A stretch of DNA of 64,000 nucleotides from Macrotis lagotis (lineage: Eukaryota > Chordata > Mammalia > Peramelemorphia > Peramelidae): positions 619,535,302 to 619,599,301 of the forward strand of contig NC_133666.1 in NCBI RefSeq assembly GCF_037893015.1, in the 5' to 3' direction. Below are positions 25,362-38,999 of this stretch, piece after piece; position 1 is the first letter of the stretch; every line of letters starts with the position of its first letter. The notes beneath the pieces were generated by a model. The model was not told where the DNA came from. It ran no database searches and saw only the letters and a list, made by a program, of their open reading frames with translations. The translations under genes were made by a program, and so were the position numbers.

Positions 25362-25639
25362 GAGAAAATGGACCAACCAGGATTCCGGAACAAGGGGGCA
25401 ATGTTGACATTATGTGACTTGTCTGATTCACTTTTCCTCAGGTTTATTGGACTTCTCTTGTCGTTTGTTTAAAAAAAACATCTGGATCAAATCAGAGTGA
25501 GAATTAAACATTTATCTCTCACTTTAGGTGATAAAATATTAGTCTGTTCATTACTAATCATTATTAATTGATATTAATCAATCTTCACTAATTAACTAAT
25601 CTTAAGTTCCTTGACATATGAAAATTCCATGTTAACAAA

Positions 25640-25830
25640 GGTCACTTGGAGAGTAACATAGAGGGTAGAGCTAGAAAAAAATTTTAGAGATGTTTTCATC
25701 TAAATACTCTCATTTTACATAAGAGAAAACTGAGCCACAGGAATTTACATCTTGCCTAAGGTCACAAAACTAGTGGTGGAGCTAGGACAAAAATTGAACT
25801 CTCTTGATTTTTAAGACTGTGTTCCTTTTA
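25640..25830 (-). repeat. MIR/L3-type fragment, antisense
   Basis: 'cattttacataagagaaaactgagcc' and 'tgcctaaggtcacaaaactagt' are the reverse of the MIR core. Confidence 0.5.
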
Positions 25831-25989
25831 TTCTTCATCTTTAACAAAGTTATTTCTATGTTCTAGAATGGAGAAGAGGGTAATTATATTTTATTCATTT
25901 AATTTTTTTAACAAATTCCAAATAAATAATGACTCTTCCCTCAAGGACCTTTTACTATCCACAATATTATTCAAATAATTTTTCCTCAA

Positions 25990-27368
<1,379 letters not shown>

Positions 27369-27549
27369 CTGAAATAGTAAACAAAAATACATTGTTTCCT
27401 GTGGTAGGATAAAGTAAACACAATAGACACAGATAATTAAAATTAATGTCTGAGGCTACATTCAATCTAGAAAGAGAATGAAAAGAGGGGGAAAAGGCTG
27501 CCTAAGGAGGAAACTGAAATGATATTTGTATCAATTCAGAAGTTTCGCT

Positions 27550-27700
27550 AGAGGAATAAGAAGGAAAGAGATAGGGATAAGCAAACACAAAGGAGGCAAG
27601 ACAGAGTTTGACAGTGATGGACTTTAAAGGATGACAGGAAGAAAGTGTTAAGGAAATAGTAATGATAGGTAGCTAAGAATGGTTGAGACTTAGCACTCAC
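27550..27700 (-). repeat. Possible L2 fragment, antisense
   Basis: Short purine-rich text with weak resemblance to the other antisense L2 pieces. The intron upstream of exon A is otherwise featureless; no KRAB exon was seen in 27370-30430. Confidence 0.25.
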
Positions 27701-28499
27701 TGTAGATGCCCCTTACCCTGCCCCTGAGAAGAAGGAAGAAGACTAACTCTCCTTTCTTGGCTATCTGAACCTAATTCTACCGAACACTTCTGAGAGACTT
27801 GAAGAGACTTCTCTACCCAACAGGAGCTCATTGAGAGAATAGCCCTGTTTTCATACTGATATGTCTATTTGCTGGACTGCAACCCCTACTCTCCTGACAA
27901 GTCTTGAGTTTCTCTAGTGGCAGTTTTTTCAAAAAGTAACTTATTCACTCTAATTTGGAACTATTTACTAATACTAAGACAATATTATAGTCATGAACTA
28001 AAATCAAAAGTCAACTGTGGCCAAGATGCGAGATGAAGTACACCTAAGCTCTGTCCTTCCCCAACTCTGCCATTTTGATTTAGAAAATGTGCCAGGTTGA
28101 GTCCTAATTAGTAAATCTAAGGGAAAAAAGTATGATACATCATTTTTCCAGCCCAGGTGAACAAAAATAGATACAAGTTCTGTGGACATTGGTGATAGGG
28201 TCCATCCAGGAACAATCAGGTAGAGCAATTCATCATAGAAGAAATTATATGGGGGCAAGATATCAGAGATATTTGACTGTGCAAGCTGCAGGAATAGGTG
28301 CCAAGTATCATTGTCATATCCTATTCAGTTCTGGGTCACAGAGTCAAAGTTGAGGACGGGATTTGCTGTGGAGTGAGTTCAGAGTAAGGAGGGGTAATGG
28401 GACCTAGGTATGTATACTGAACAAAAAGCAACTTCAGAAGGAACCACCCAAATACCTGAAAGTCATGACCAAAGAAAAAAAACCCAGGTATAATCAATT

Positions 28500-30180
28500 T
28501 TTCTTCATCTGATAGTGTGAAGACTAGGGGTTTTTTTTTGTATTCACCTGATATATATGTTTTGTTCCAGACATTTTTATTAAGCTTTGAATCACTCCCA
28601 CCATCTGACACCTTCACTCCTATACAAACACTAAATGAAAATGGAGAAAATCATATAACTGTTCTTATTGAGCCTCCACTACAAATTTTTATTACACAAC
28701 CTCAACTAGGCAATTCTATTAAAAATCTTCATCAATTTTTTTTCCCATTCTCTCACAGCAGCTCTTCCAAAGCTTTTCATCTCTACTCAAATCTCCCTTG
28801 GCACCTTCTTTCATTCCTTCAGATGAGAATATTGTCCCATTTTTTGCAGAAAAAATTAAGGCCCTTCACAGTGAATTTGCTCTTCTTTTTTTCTCATCTC
28901 ATATTACTCATATACCTACGGCCATTTCTCCTCCTCCTCCCACACCTGTCTCACATGTGACTTTATTCCTTACAGAAACGAATTCTTCTTATAATTCCAC
29001 TCCTTCCCATCTCTTTCAACTGTCATCCTCTATTACCTTAATTATCCTATGATCACCAACTTCATTCTCTTTTTCTCCAGCTTCGTTCTCCTTAACCTCT
29101 TTATAATCTTTGACACTGTTGATCACCCTCTCTTCCTTTTTTCTAGGTTTTCAGGGCACTAATAATAATTATGTCCTTCATTTTTGAAGACCACAATATC
29201 AAGGAGGTGATGCCATGACAAGCACATGAATTGGATTTGAGTGAGGGGGGCTGTGTGAAGTCACCAGTGTCTCCTGGTTCTCCTCCTACCTCTCTGATGG
29301 CTCCTTCTTGACTGGATGCTCAAACAGATGATATCCTCTATTAGGTATCCCACAGAATTCTGTTCTGGTTTCTCTTTTTCCTCTTTATTATTTCATTTGG
29401 TAAGCTCATCAACAATGCTCAATGCTAATGATTCTCAAATCTATGTATTCTGTCCTAACCTCTCCTCTGATCTCTAATCTTGAATCTTCAACTGCCTTTG
29501 AGGCATCTTGAATTGGATGTCCAGTAATCATCTTAAACTTAACATGTCAACTTGTCCCCTCAATTCTTTTCCCCTCCTACCTTCCCTATGACTGCAAAGG
29601 GAACAGCATCACCCCCACCCCCCCAGTCCCTAACCTCAAGTTCTCTCTCTCCCCCCCTTCCCCATATCCAGTTTTGTTGTCTTTCTCTCCTCTTGACATT
29701 GCTTCCACCATGGTGCAGGTCTAGTGGATCTGCTTGCCTCAAGCCTCTTCCCCATTACTGTTCATCCTCCATGCATTTCTACCATCCTACCAAAACAATT
29801 TTCCTAAAGTACAGGTTAGACTATGCCATTTACTGAATAAACTCCAGTGGCTCCCTTTTCCTCCAGATGTTCAGAGTCCTTCATAACCTAGTGGCCATAT
29901 CCTCCCCACCCCACCCTTTTCTAATCTTAGTGAACTTTACTTTTTCCCATATACTGACCTCTTTGACTCTGGACATTTTCTCTGATCCCCCATGCCTAAA
30001 ATGTTCTCTTTCCTCATCTCTATCTGCCTTCCCTAACTTCCTTTAAGTCCCAACTAAACTAAAACCCCATCTTTTACAAGACGCCTTTCCCAAACCTCCT
30101 TAAGTCTAGTGCCTTCCCTCTCTTTTTTCCTTTCTATCCCGTATATGATTTTTCTGGGTACATATTTAATTGTTTGTTTT
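28500..30180 (+). repeat. L2 LINE with RT remnant
   Basis: Plus-strand L2. 'tttgacactgttgatcaccc' near 29108 encodes F-D-T-V-D-H-P, the RT block. Later pieces carry 'cctccagatgttcagagtcc' and '...taatcttagtgaac'. A MAR-like SINE body interrupts it at about 29163-29270. The 147-, 84- and 94-residue frames here are L2 or low-complexity translations. Confidence 0.65.
29163..29270 (+). repeat. MAR-like SINE body inserted in L2
   Basis: 'gtccttcatttttgaagacc', 'aggtgatgccatgacaagcac' and 'gaattggatttgagtgagg' recur from 17050. Confidence 0.6.
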
Positions 30181-30439
30181 GCCTCTAGTTCTAGAGTATC
30201 ATTAGTTGCCAGAGGAACCTGAGAAAAAAAAAATAAGCCAGGAAACAAAAAGGAAAAAACAAAGAGAAAGCTGGCAAAGGTCCCCAGGCTGGGTGTCAGA
30301 AAAGAGAAAGTCACTTATGGTTAATAAGTGTAATAAGAGGGCTCAATGGGCAATGCTTTATTTTTAGACACATTATCTCAATTGAGTCTTATCCTGTAAG
30401 ACGGGTAATCTAGGCGTCATCCCCTTTTTACAGAGGAGG

Positions 30440-30980
30440 AACCTGAGGCCTGAAGATGGCAAGGAATTCATCCCCTCTGAACACAGGGGCAAAGGCCCAG
30501 ATCTTGGGCACCCCTGCCCCCACAGGCCACCCCGGGGCACAGGCCTGGCCCTCCCCGAGGTCAGGGTGGGCTCTCCCCGCAGTCCACCAGCTTTCTCGCA
30601 CCTGGGTGAGGCCGGGCATGGGTCGGGCGGCCGGGCATGGGTCGGGCGCCCGCACCCGCTCCTCCAGCACCGTGGCAGGGGGCGCTCTGCCTAGGGGGCG
30701 GGGCGGATCCCAAGAACCTCCGGAAGCGGGGAGGAGGAGGGGAGGGACGGAGCATCCAGGCCGGAAGCGGAACCATCCTCACCCGAGGCCCCGGAGATGC
30801 AGGCCTTCCCCTCCCGTCCGAGTGCGCATGCGCCACTTTAAGCCCCCCCAAGGCTCGTCATCACGATAGTCCCTTCCTGGGGCGGGGCCATCGCTGAAGC
30901 TCCGCCCACGTGCCCGCCCCCTCCCTTACCAGCCAGCCAGGGTCCAGGCAGCTCAGGGACCCGGAAGGGCTCCCAGGTAA
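30440..30980. promoter_or_regulatory. CpG island A, promoter-like, upstream of zinc-finger exon A
   Basis: Dense CpG with several ETS motifs ('CCGGAAG' at about 30719, 30757 and 30961), an NRF1-type palindrome GCGCATGCGC at 30824-30833 and an E-box CACGTG at 30907-30912. A donor on the minus strand, 'CTG|GTAAGG', has its last exon base at 30930. One on the plus strand, 'CAG|GTAAAT', has its last exon base at 30976. Either direction, or both, is possible. The distance to exon A is about 3.6 kb. Open frames in it are GC-driven. Confidence 0.6.
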
Positions 30981-31009
30981 ATTTTACCCCCAACAACGAA
31001 CAGGTAGCA

Positions 31010-31630
31010 GGTACAGTCCGTAAGAGTGCCAGGCCTTAAAACGGGAAGACCCGAGTTCAAATTCAACCCGGGGCTGTGAAACCAGAAACAACTTAACTAT
31101 TTGCCTCAGTTTCCTCATCTGTATGTCGAGTCCGGAGGAGGGAACTCAGGCCGACATCAATATGATGCATAAGCTGGTTCGTTTATTGATCACAGGATAC
31201 ATACTTTTATACTCTACATTTACGTAACCAATTACATAAGCGTTTTAGCAAGCATTTTTTTCACATGCATACCTTGTGTATGTCTTAGGTGATTGTTTTG
31301 AGAACTAAACAGTGTTCTGCTAAACAGAGAGAAGATTGTTTTGAGAACCAAACCGTGATTTGATAAACAAAGTGCAGAAGGTAATTATCTCAGAATGCGC
31401 TATCTATCTGAGCCTGGGAATACACCTCCTAGCTCAGACATGCAGCTACTCCCTTATCTAAGCTCTGAAGTACATCTTGCTGGTTAAAGCACATAACTAT
31501 TTCTGTGTTGACCCTTCATAGCTCTTAGCCTGGAATACATATGACACAACATCTGTAAAATGATCTGGAGAAGGAAATGGCAAGCCACCCCAGAGTCTCT
31601 GCCAACCAAGCAGTTAATATTATTGTTACA
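31010..31630 (+). mobile_element. tRNA-derived SINE split by a solo LTR
   Basis: Left part to 31123: 'cgagttcaaattcaacccgg', 'tgcctcagtttcctcatctgta'. Right part from 31552: 'tctgtaaaatgatctggagaaggaaatggcaagccacc'. Removing the LTR joins the halves. Confidence 0.85.
31124..31551 (-). mobile_element. Solo LTR, class II (betaretrovirus-like)
   Basis: 428 bp, TG...CA on both ends, flanked by a 6-bp duplication 'tctgta' at 31118-31123 and 31552-31557. Six-base duplications are usual for class II (ERVK) elements. Read on the minus strand, TATAAAAG (31211-31204) is followed within about 20 bases by AATAAA (31187-31182). The poly(A) signal thus lies in U3 just after the TATA box, which implies a very short R region, as in mouse mammary tumour virus-like LTRs. 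No internal viral genes remain. Orientation and class are inferred. Confidence 0.85.
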
Positions 31631-31639
31631 AGATGGAAG

Positions 31640-31730
31640 ATTTCATAGAATCTGATTTCTGGCACTTAGAAGTCACCTGGTCCAGCCCCCTCATTTATTG
31701 TGAATATAGTGGATACAGGCAAGTCTTCAC
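31640..31730 (-). repeat. CR1/L3 3' end, antisense
   Basis: 'catagaatctgatttctggcac' and 'gtcacctggtccagccccctca' are the reverse of a CR1-type terminus. Confidence 0.45.
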
Positions 31731-32039
31731 TGATTATCTCAATCACGGGAGCACTGTGATTACAGCAGAGAGTAATCCAGGGAATATGACTATGGGAAAA
31801 GTTTAGTCACTTGGTAAATTTTCATAAATTTAAATGTTTATTGAATTGAATCATAGCACTCTGGCACTTTCATAATCGTAAAGGCTTTAGTGTGTATTTT
31901 TTTAATGGTTTAGTTATTTTCACATTGCTGCAATACTTTTGTTGTGAAAGTAAATAAATCACCCTCCCCCACAAAAATAGCGAAACATCGAGGGAAATTA
32001 AGTCCGAGACAAAAGTGTGTGTTCTGTTCAGATACCATT

Positions 32040-32620
32040 GGTTTTCTAGGATGGGTTGCATTCTGTCTCTGGGATGGGCTGCATTCTTTATCGTAAGTCC
32101 TACAGAGAAGTTGCTTCAATATTTCCCCCCCACACTTGCTATTGTTAACTGTATTTCCCTCCATTCTATTCCTCCCCTCTCCCATTTATTCTATTCTCTC
32201 TTTTCACCCAGTCCCTCATCAAAAGTGTGTTGACTACTCTGTCCCACGATCTTCTCTCTTGTCACCCTCATCCCCTCCCCCTGTCCCTCTCTCCCATTCC
32301 CTTCCTCTCCTTTTTCTCTAGGATAAGATAGATTTCTATACCTTATTGAGTGTGCATGTTATTTCCTCTCTGAGCAATTTCCAATAAGAATTAAGGCTCA
32401 CTCATTCCCCTTCCACTCCATTGCAAAAGCTTTTTCTTGACTCTTTTTTCATGAAATATCTTAGTTCATTCTACCTCTCCTTTCTCTTTCTCCCAGTATA
32501 TTCTCTTTTCACCCAGTGACTCCATCTTCATAATATATTATACCATTTTATTCACTGACTAGTGTGTATTGAAGCCAAGACTTTCTTGTGGTTGGTCTAT
32601 ATGCTGAAGTCAGTTTTCTT
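32040..32620 (-). repeat. Probable L1 fragment, antisense
   Basis: Pyrimidine-rich text such as 'cctcatcccctccccctgtccctctctccc' and 'ataccttattgagtgtgcatgttatttcctctctgagc', similar in style to the ORF1-ORF2 spacer of the L1 at 19.7-20.0 kb. This is a weak call. Confidence 0.35.
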
Positions 32621-32929
32621 TTCACACTGTAATACCATCTCTCTTGGAGCACTGTGTTGTTTTTAAAACTAAAAATGATAAAGTATTATTATTTTTGGCT
32701 ATCAGTCCAGGACATAAAAATGATTGTTTGAAAGACCTTTATACATTGAAAATGTTCTTTGTTAAAATGACACCTTTTCTATTGTGCAATATGACCTGGG
32801 AACCAGACACCGGGGCTGGATGTGGAAGGGGTTGGAAACCATAAATGTCACTCAAATACAGAATGCTGAGGGAGCCATGTATATTTAAAGTGGAAAAAAG
32901 AAAATACATGATCACTCTGACTTTGAAGA

Positions 32930-33190
32930 TGTTTTATGTGGAAGAGAAAATGGATTCCACATTGCTCCAGAGATCAGTGACAGGACCAGAGAAATAGACA
33001 GATTTTAGCCCAACATAAACTTGAATTGCCTAACAAGTTTTGTTCAATAAGAATTGTTCAGTAGTGAAGATGTATTGAGTTCACTGTGGAGATGACATCA
33101 GTGGAAATGTTAAAGCTGAGGCTGTATAAACAACCTTTCAAGACTCTGAAGGGATTCCTAAGTTAGACTAAGGTCCCTTCCAACAAGGAG
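32930..33190 (+). repeat. CR1/L3 LINE 3' fragment
   Basis: Ends with 'gggattcctaagttagactaaggtcccttccaac', the CR1-type 3' region. Confidence 0.5.
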
Positions 33191-33204
33191 ATTCAGTCAG
33201 TTAT

Positions 33205-33610
33205 CAAACCACATCAACCAATATTAAGTGCCTACTATAGGGGGCAGCTAGGTGGCACAGTGGATAGAGCACCAGCCCTTGAGTCAGGAGAATCTGAGTT
33301 CAAATTTGACCCCAGACATATAATTGCCTAGCTGTGTGACCTTGGGCAAGTCACTTAATCCTATTGCCTTAAATTAAAAAAAAGTTAAGTGCCTACTATA
33401 GGCCAGATGCTGCTAAAAAGCTGGTAATATAAATACAAAAAGAGAGTCCTTACCTTCAGAGAGCTTACAGTTTAAAAGAGAGGAAGACAACCCACAAAGG
33501 GAATCTGAAAATGAAGTAGAAGGAAGAAAGGGAATCGCCAAAGTGACTGAATAAAAAAAAACACTTCCCAGGGTTATTATGAGAAACAAATGAGTTAACA
33601 TATGAGTAAC
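33205..33610 (-). repeat. L2 3' end, antisense, split by a SINE
   Basis: 'attaagtgcctactata[g]gccagatgctgctaaaaagctgg' and 'gtccttaccttcagagagctta' are the reverse of the L2 3' end. The split is the SINE at 33241-33384. Confidence 0.6.
33241..33384 (+). mobile_element. tRNA-derived marsupial SINE
   Basis: Flanked by a perfect 17-bp duplication 'ttaagtgcctactatag' at 33224-33240 and 33385-33401, inside an antisense L2 end. Confidence 0.95.
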
Positions 33611-33639
33611 CTTAGAAAATCTTAAAATCACGTACAGGC

Positions 33640-34215
33640 AAACCTCGTTTTATAATGGTTTGCTTCATTGTGCTCTTTAATTTTAGTTGTTAGTCAAAGT
33701 TTTATGGCAACCCTGCTTTGAGTAAGAACATCAAGTGCTTATATCATGTCTCTGGGTCACATTTTGGTAATTTTCACAACATTCCAAATTGTGTCATTAT
33801 TATTATATCTATTATGGTAATCTGTAGTCAGTGAGTGATCTTTGATGTTACCATTGTAATTATTTTGGGGCTGCCTTTGCACCTATAATATGGGGAACTT
33901 AATAATTGCTCTACTGGACAGTCATTGTTTCTCTCCCTCTCCTTCGGTCTCTCTATTCCGCAAGACACAACAATATTGAAAGTACACTAATTAATAACCC
34001 TACAATGTCCTCTAAGCATTCAAGTGAAAGGAGGAATGAGTCTAGGCAATAAATTTCATTGCTGTCTTAGAAATTATCCAGAGTAACCCCAATCTTCAGC
34101 AACCACCCTTCTGACCAGTCAGTGGCCATCAACACTGAGACAAGAATCCTCCAAATGCAAAATGATTAGGACCTGCTGAAGGCTCATCTGAGGCTGATGG
34201 TTGCTCAGGATGCTC
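33640..34215 (+). mobile_element. Tigger1-like DNA transposon, internally deleted
   Basis: Left end near 33640 reads 'acaggcaaacctcgttttataatgg'. The order 'gtttcattgtgctctttaat', 'atggcaaccctgc', 'cacattttggtaattttcaca', 'tattatatctattatggtaatctg' and 'gacacaacaatattgaaa' is that of Tigger1 (pogo/mariner). It reaches the start of the transposase region ('atgtcctctaagcattcaagtgaaagg' near 34005) and then jumps to the far 3' part ('cccaatcttcagcaaccaccc' near 34090, 'aggacctgctgaaggctcatctgagg'). The transposase is therefore gone. I recall the consensus; no alignment was run. Confidence 0.75.
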
Positions 34216-34219
34216 AAAG

Positions 34220-35340
34220 GGAGAAGAGAAAGAATGGGACTATAGGAGAAAAAATGGGGCCAAGTCAGAGCAATTAGTAGAGAAGGTTTGTTCCTCCATT
34301 CCCCAAAGTTGCAGATAAGATGCCTCTAGCAGCTACAGCTAGCTCAGCCACTGGATTATCCTCTTCCCTCTCCTTGGTATCCTAGATCAGTGATACAAAT
34401 TTATCTTGAGCACTGGTCTTACCAGTAGGGAGTATGATTTTTAGGTTCATTAAGTACCCTGTTCTCAAAAATTTTCCCTATTGACATACTAAGACTAAGA
34501 CCTTAAGAGATGACAGTCATTCATTCTACAATTAGACTTCAAATGACAAAAGCTGCCTCAAAGAAGTAGGTAGCCAATTGAAATTCATCACAATTAAAGA
34601 ATGTTAAAAGGTCCCTTGAACTTGTCTTTTTGAATTGCCACATTTTTCAAAAATTCTGAACTCAACAGTATGCAGGGGCTTATGAAGTGTCAAGAATAAA
34701 ACCCCCATCCTGAGTTGGGAGTCAAGTCAGGTGATAGGCTGGCTGTCTGTACCAGGCCCAGAAACTACTTGTGCATCAGGAACCCTTATAGATAAGGAGA
34801 CCCTCCTATTTTCATGGTCTAGCAGTTCCCAAGGGGAAAAAAATGTGGCTTTTGCCATTGCTTTGTTCCTCCCCTTCAAGAAAAGTTTTGTCCTTTATCT
34901 ACCTATTATAAATGAATGAAAAGAAAAACTTGCTAGAGTGAGAGAAGATTGTATATTTTATTGACGAACCTTGCAAGATACACCTTACAAGGTACAGGTA
35001 CCTCACACCTAGGGGTGAGGCACGAATTAGTCTTGGAATCTCAGGTAATTTATGGTCTTCAGAAACTCTTTCCCCTCCCTCTTGGATGTTCATAGGCTCT
35101 CAGAGTTTGAATTACAATCTAAAAGGTCCACCCATTCCATGACATGCCCCTAATTTGATCCCCCCCACACATCATACAATGCATGATATGCTAAGGAACT
35201 CCAATCATCACAAGAGGTGTGTGGGTTAATATTCAATTACCTAATTGCCCAAACTCAGTTGCATTAGGCCAAGATTTCTTCTGCCTCCAAGTCCAACACT
35301 CTCTCCCAAACCATGCTGCTTCTTTCATATTGAGTAGAGT
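34220..35340. other. No recognised gene
   Basis: Unassigned intergenic sequence. A stretch at about 34930-35145 with 'tatattttattgacg' has a vaguely LTR-like look, but I could not find matching ends. Confidence 0.3.
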
Positions 35341-35344
35341 AAGC

Positions 35345-36729
<1,385 letters not shown>

Positions 36730-37119
36730 CTAATGTATCAAAACAGAAAAGAAAAATTATCACTGAAATTAATACCTAACTAGATGGTTTTAATAATCTT
36801 TAATGAGGGTATAGAGTAGGAGATAGTAATACTATTATTTCCATTCCATTATGAAAAGGGAGAAAGAAGCTTGACCAAATGAACATGGTGCTAAAAAATG
36901 TGAAATGAGAAGAAAGAAGAACAAAGATAATGCTAAGGACGGAGGCAGAAACTATCTGGGAGGTAGAAAGGCTGCTGCGTACATATGGGAACGGAGAGTA
37001 GGTAGGTGGGGGGATTGGGGAAAGTAGTGAGAAGAGAGGCTGTGTAGACAGAAGAGGAGAAGCACATGTCTCTAGGCCAGGCTCGGGGGCACTCATATCC
37101 CTAGGGAGAGAGGGGAGGC

Positions 37120-37400
37120 CCAAGAGACCACTACCGCAGCCGGGGCCCAGGAGAGGCTGGGGAGGTGGGCCCCAGGGCCAGGAGCTGGCTCTGTGTGTGC
37201 AGGGCGGCCTCGGCTCTGGAGCCTGGGTTCGAATTGCGGTTCTGCTCCCCACAGCCCTCGCCCGAGCCGGGCCTCGGCAGCACGACCCGCAGCGTCAGGC
37301 AGCGGGCCTCGGAGGGGACCTCAGGGCTGGGGGGGACTCGAACCTCGCGGACGGCACCCGTGGAGGGCACTCTGCCCAATCTTTCCTTTAAAGTAATTTT
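37120..37400. repeat. GC-rich block containing a MIR-like SINE
   Basis: 'ctctggagcctgggttcgaattgcggttctgctcc' near 37215-37250 is MIR-like, with retained CpGs. The antisense tail at about 37320 ('gggactcgaacctcgcggacggcaccc') looks tRNA-like as well. The frames here are GC-driven. It may be an outlying part of the CpG-rich zone of unit B. Confidence 0.45.
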
Positions 37401-38089
37401 TAAATATAACCCTTTCTTTCCATTCCTACCGAAGCGGCTCTGGTCCAGATCATCAGTATTTCTATCTATGATGTTCAAATGCCTCCTAATGGATACATCC
37501 CTGTTTCCAGTGCCTTCTTCCTGTACAGCAGAGATGTCAAAAGCGGTCCACTGCCGTGCTGCTCAAACCGGATCTTAAGACCTAATTCTGAGATTCTAAG
37601 ACTGAATAGAAATCTCGCAGCCTTGTAGTCAAAGCCCTCTACAAATTGGCCTTCACGTTTCTTCAATATTCTCAACATTGCTTTGCTATATAGACGTCGG
37701 CGTCTGTTGAAATGGCTCGTTTCCTTTTTGTTGAATTTACCCGGGTAGGACTTTTCCCACCTTAGAGCATGAGGCCCATCTCTGCCAGGACTCTCCCCAG
37801 CCCCTCAAAGGGGCATCATCAGATACAAGACTGTTAACCCTTTGTAGTCCCTAGTCTGGTGAAGCTTGTGGACCTTTTGCAGAAGGTTTTTAAATTCACA
37901 AAGTAAAAGGCCTATGATTATAACGAAAACAATTATACTGAAATACAGTTATCAAAGTAAATTTTTTTAAAAAATGCGCACGAATCCCAGGTTACAAATC
38001 TCTGATTACAAACAGTAAAAGCTGACAGAGACAGGGCCCACGAGCGGGTATAAGGTTGAGACGTTTTCCTTAAGCAGCTGCCACTACGG

Positions 38090-38830
38090 GTCCCTACGGG
38101 AGAAGGGGGCCGTGACCGGCCACAAGGCGCTGCGGGGCCCCCGCCGCCCGCAGGACCCGCGCCAGCCCAGCCCGGGGCGGCTCCCGAGGTTTCCGTCTCG
38201 CCCGTGGGGCCGCTTTTGAGCTCCCCACGCGCCGGGCGGACCCACGGGGGGGGGGGGGGCTAACAGACACGTGGCGGCGGCACAACGCGCGGGCGCGGCA
38301 ATCCCCGGCCTTCGGGGCCCTCCCCTCCCCCACCGCCGCGAGAGCCGGAACCCGACTTCCGCCGGCCCCGGCCGGGTCCGCTCCAGGGTCCCCGGAGCCC
38401 CGCGACCCTTAGCGGAGGGCGCCCGAGGCTCGGCCCCGCTCGGCTCGAGGTCCGGGGTCTGCGGCCGCAGCTCCAGGTTCCCCCTGCGGCGAGGAGCGGC
38501 CCTCGGGAGGGGAGCAGCCGCAGGCCGGCGGAGCGCCGGGGCCGGGGCCGGGGCCGGGGCCGGGGCCGGGGCCGGCGTGCGGCAGAGGGCGCTCGGCTCG
38601 GGGACTGGCCGAACTGGCTCGGGCGCCTTACCTCGAATTGCACCCCCGCCCGTGTCGGGGCCCCCGTCATTGGCTCACTTTCCTCTCGGAGCCAATGAAG
38701 TGTGGCCCCGGCCCCGGCCCCGCACCAATGACAGCTCAGGGAGGAGGAGAGTGGGCGTGACCCAACGGCGGTGCTGTCCAGGCCCGCCCAGGCCCAGGCC
38801 CCCCCGCCCCAGCTCTTAGAATTCGTACCA
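38090..38830 (-). promoter_or_regulatory. CpG island B, with a minus-strand promoter layout, upstream of zinc-finger exon B
   Basis: Very dense CpG. Three CCAAT-type (NF-Y) motifs lie at 38668-38673 (ATTGG), 38692-38696 and 38725-38729, spaced 24-37 bp apart. Just downstream on the minus strand is a strong donor, 'CGAG|GTAAGG', with the last exon base at 38632. This suggests a short first exon transcribed toward exon B 1.9 kb away. A GGGGCC repeat and a 14-base G run (about 38246) lie further on. The 182- and 207-residue frames are GC artefacts. Confidence 0.65.
38536..38575 (+). repeat. (GGGGCC)n hexanucleotide repeat
   Basis: CCGGGG x 6.7, uninterrupted, inside CpG island B. Translated frames give Gly-Ala repeats on the plus strand and Pro-Arg on the minus strand. 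It is able to form G-quadruplexes in principle. Confidence 0.97.
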
Positions 38831-38999
38831 AGCCCCGGGGTCGCCTTCCTGATCATGTTAAAAAAAGCTGCTTTCATAATCACACAAAATCACATTTCTG
38901 CAAGCGCCTTAATGGCCCCAAAGCTCTTTCCCCACAAGTCTGCACAGCTAGGGAGTGCAAAGTAGAGAAAGCTAAAGAAACGGAGGCTCAGAGAGCTTG

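Noticed and set aside
34930-35145. Possible second LTR with TG and CA ends
   Set aside because: No matching flanking duplication and no TATA/poly(A) layout in a consistent order.
38260-38883. 182- and 207-residue frames in CpG island B
   Set aside because: GC-driven frames containing the GGGGCC repeat; no domain and overlapping on both strands.
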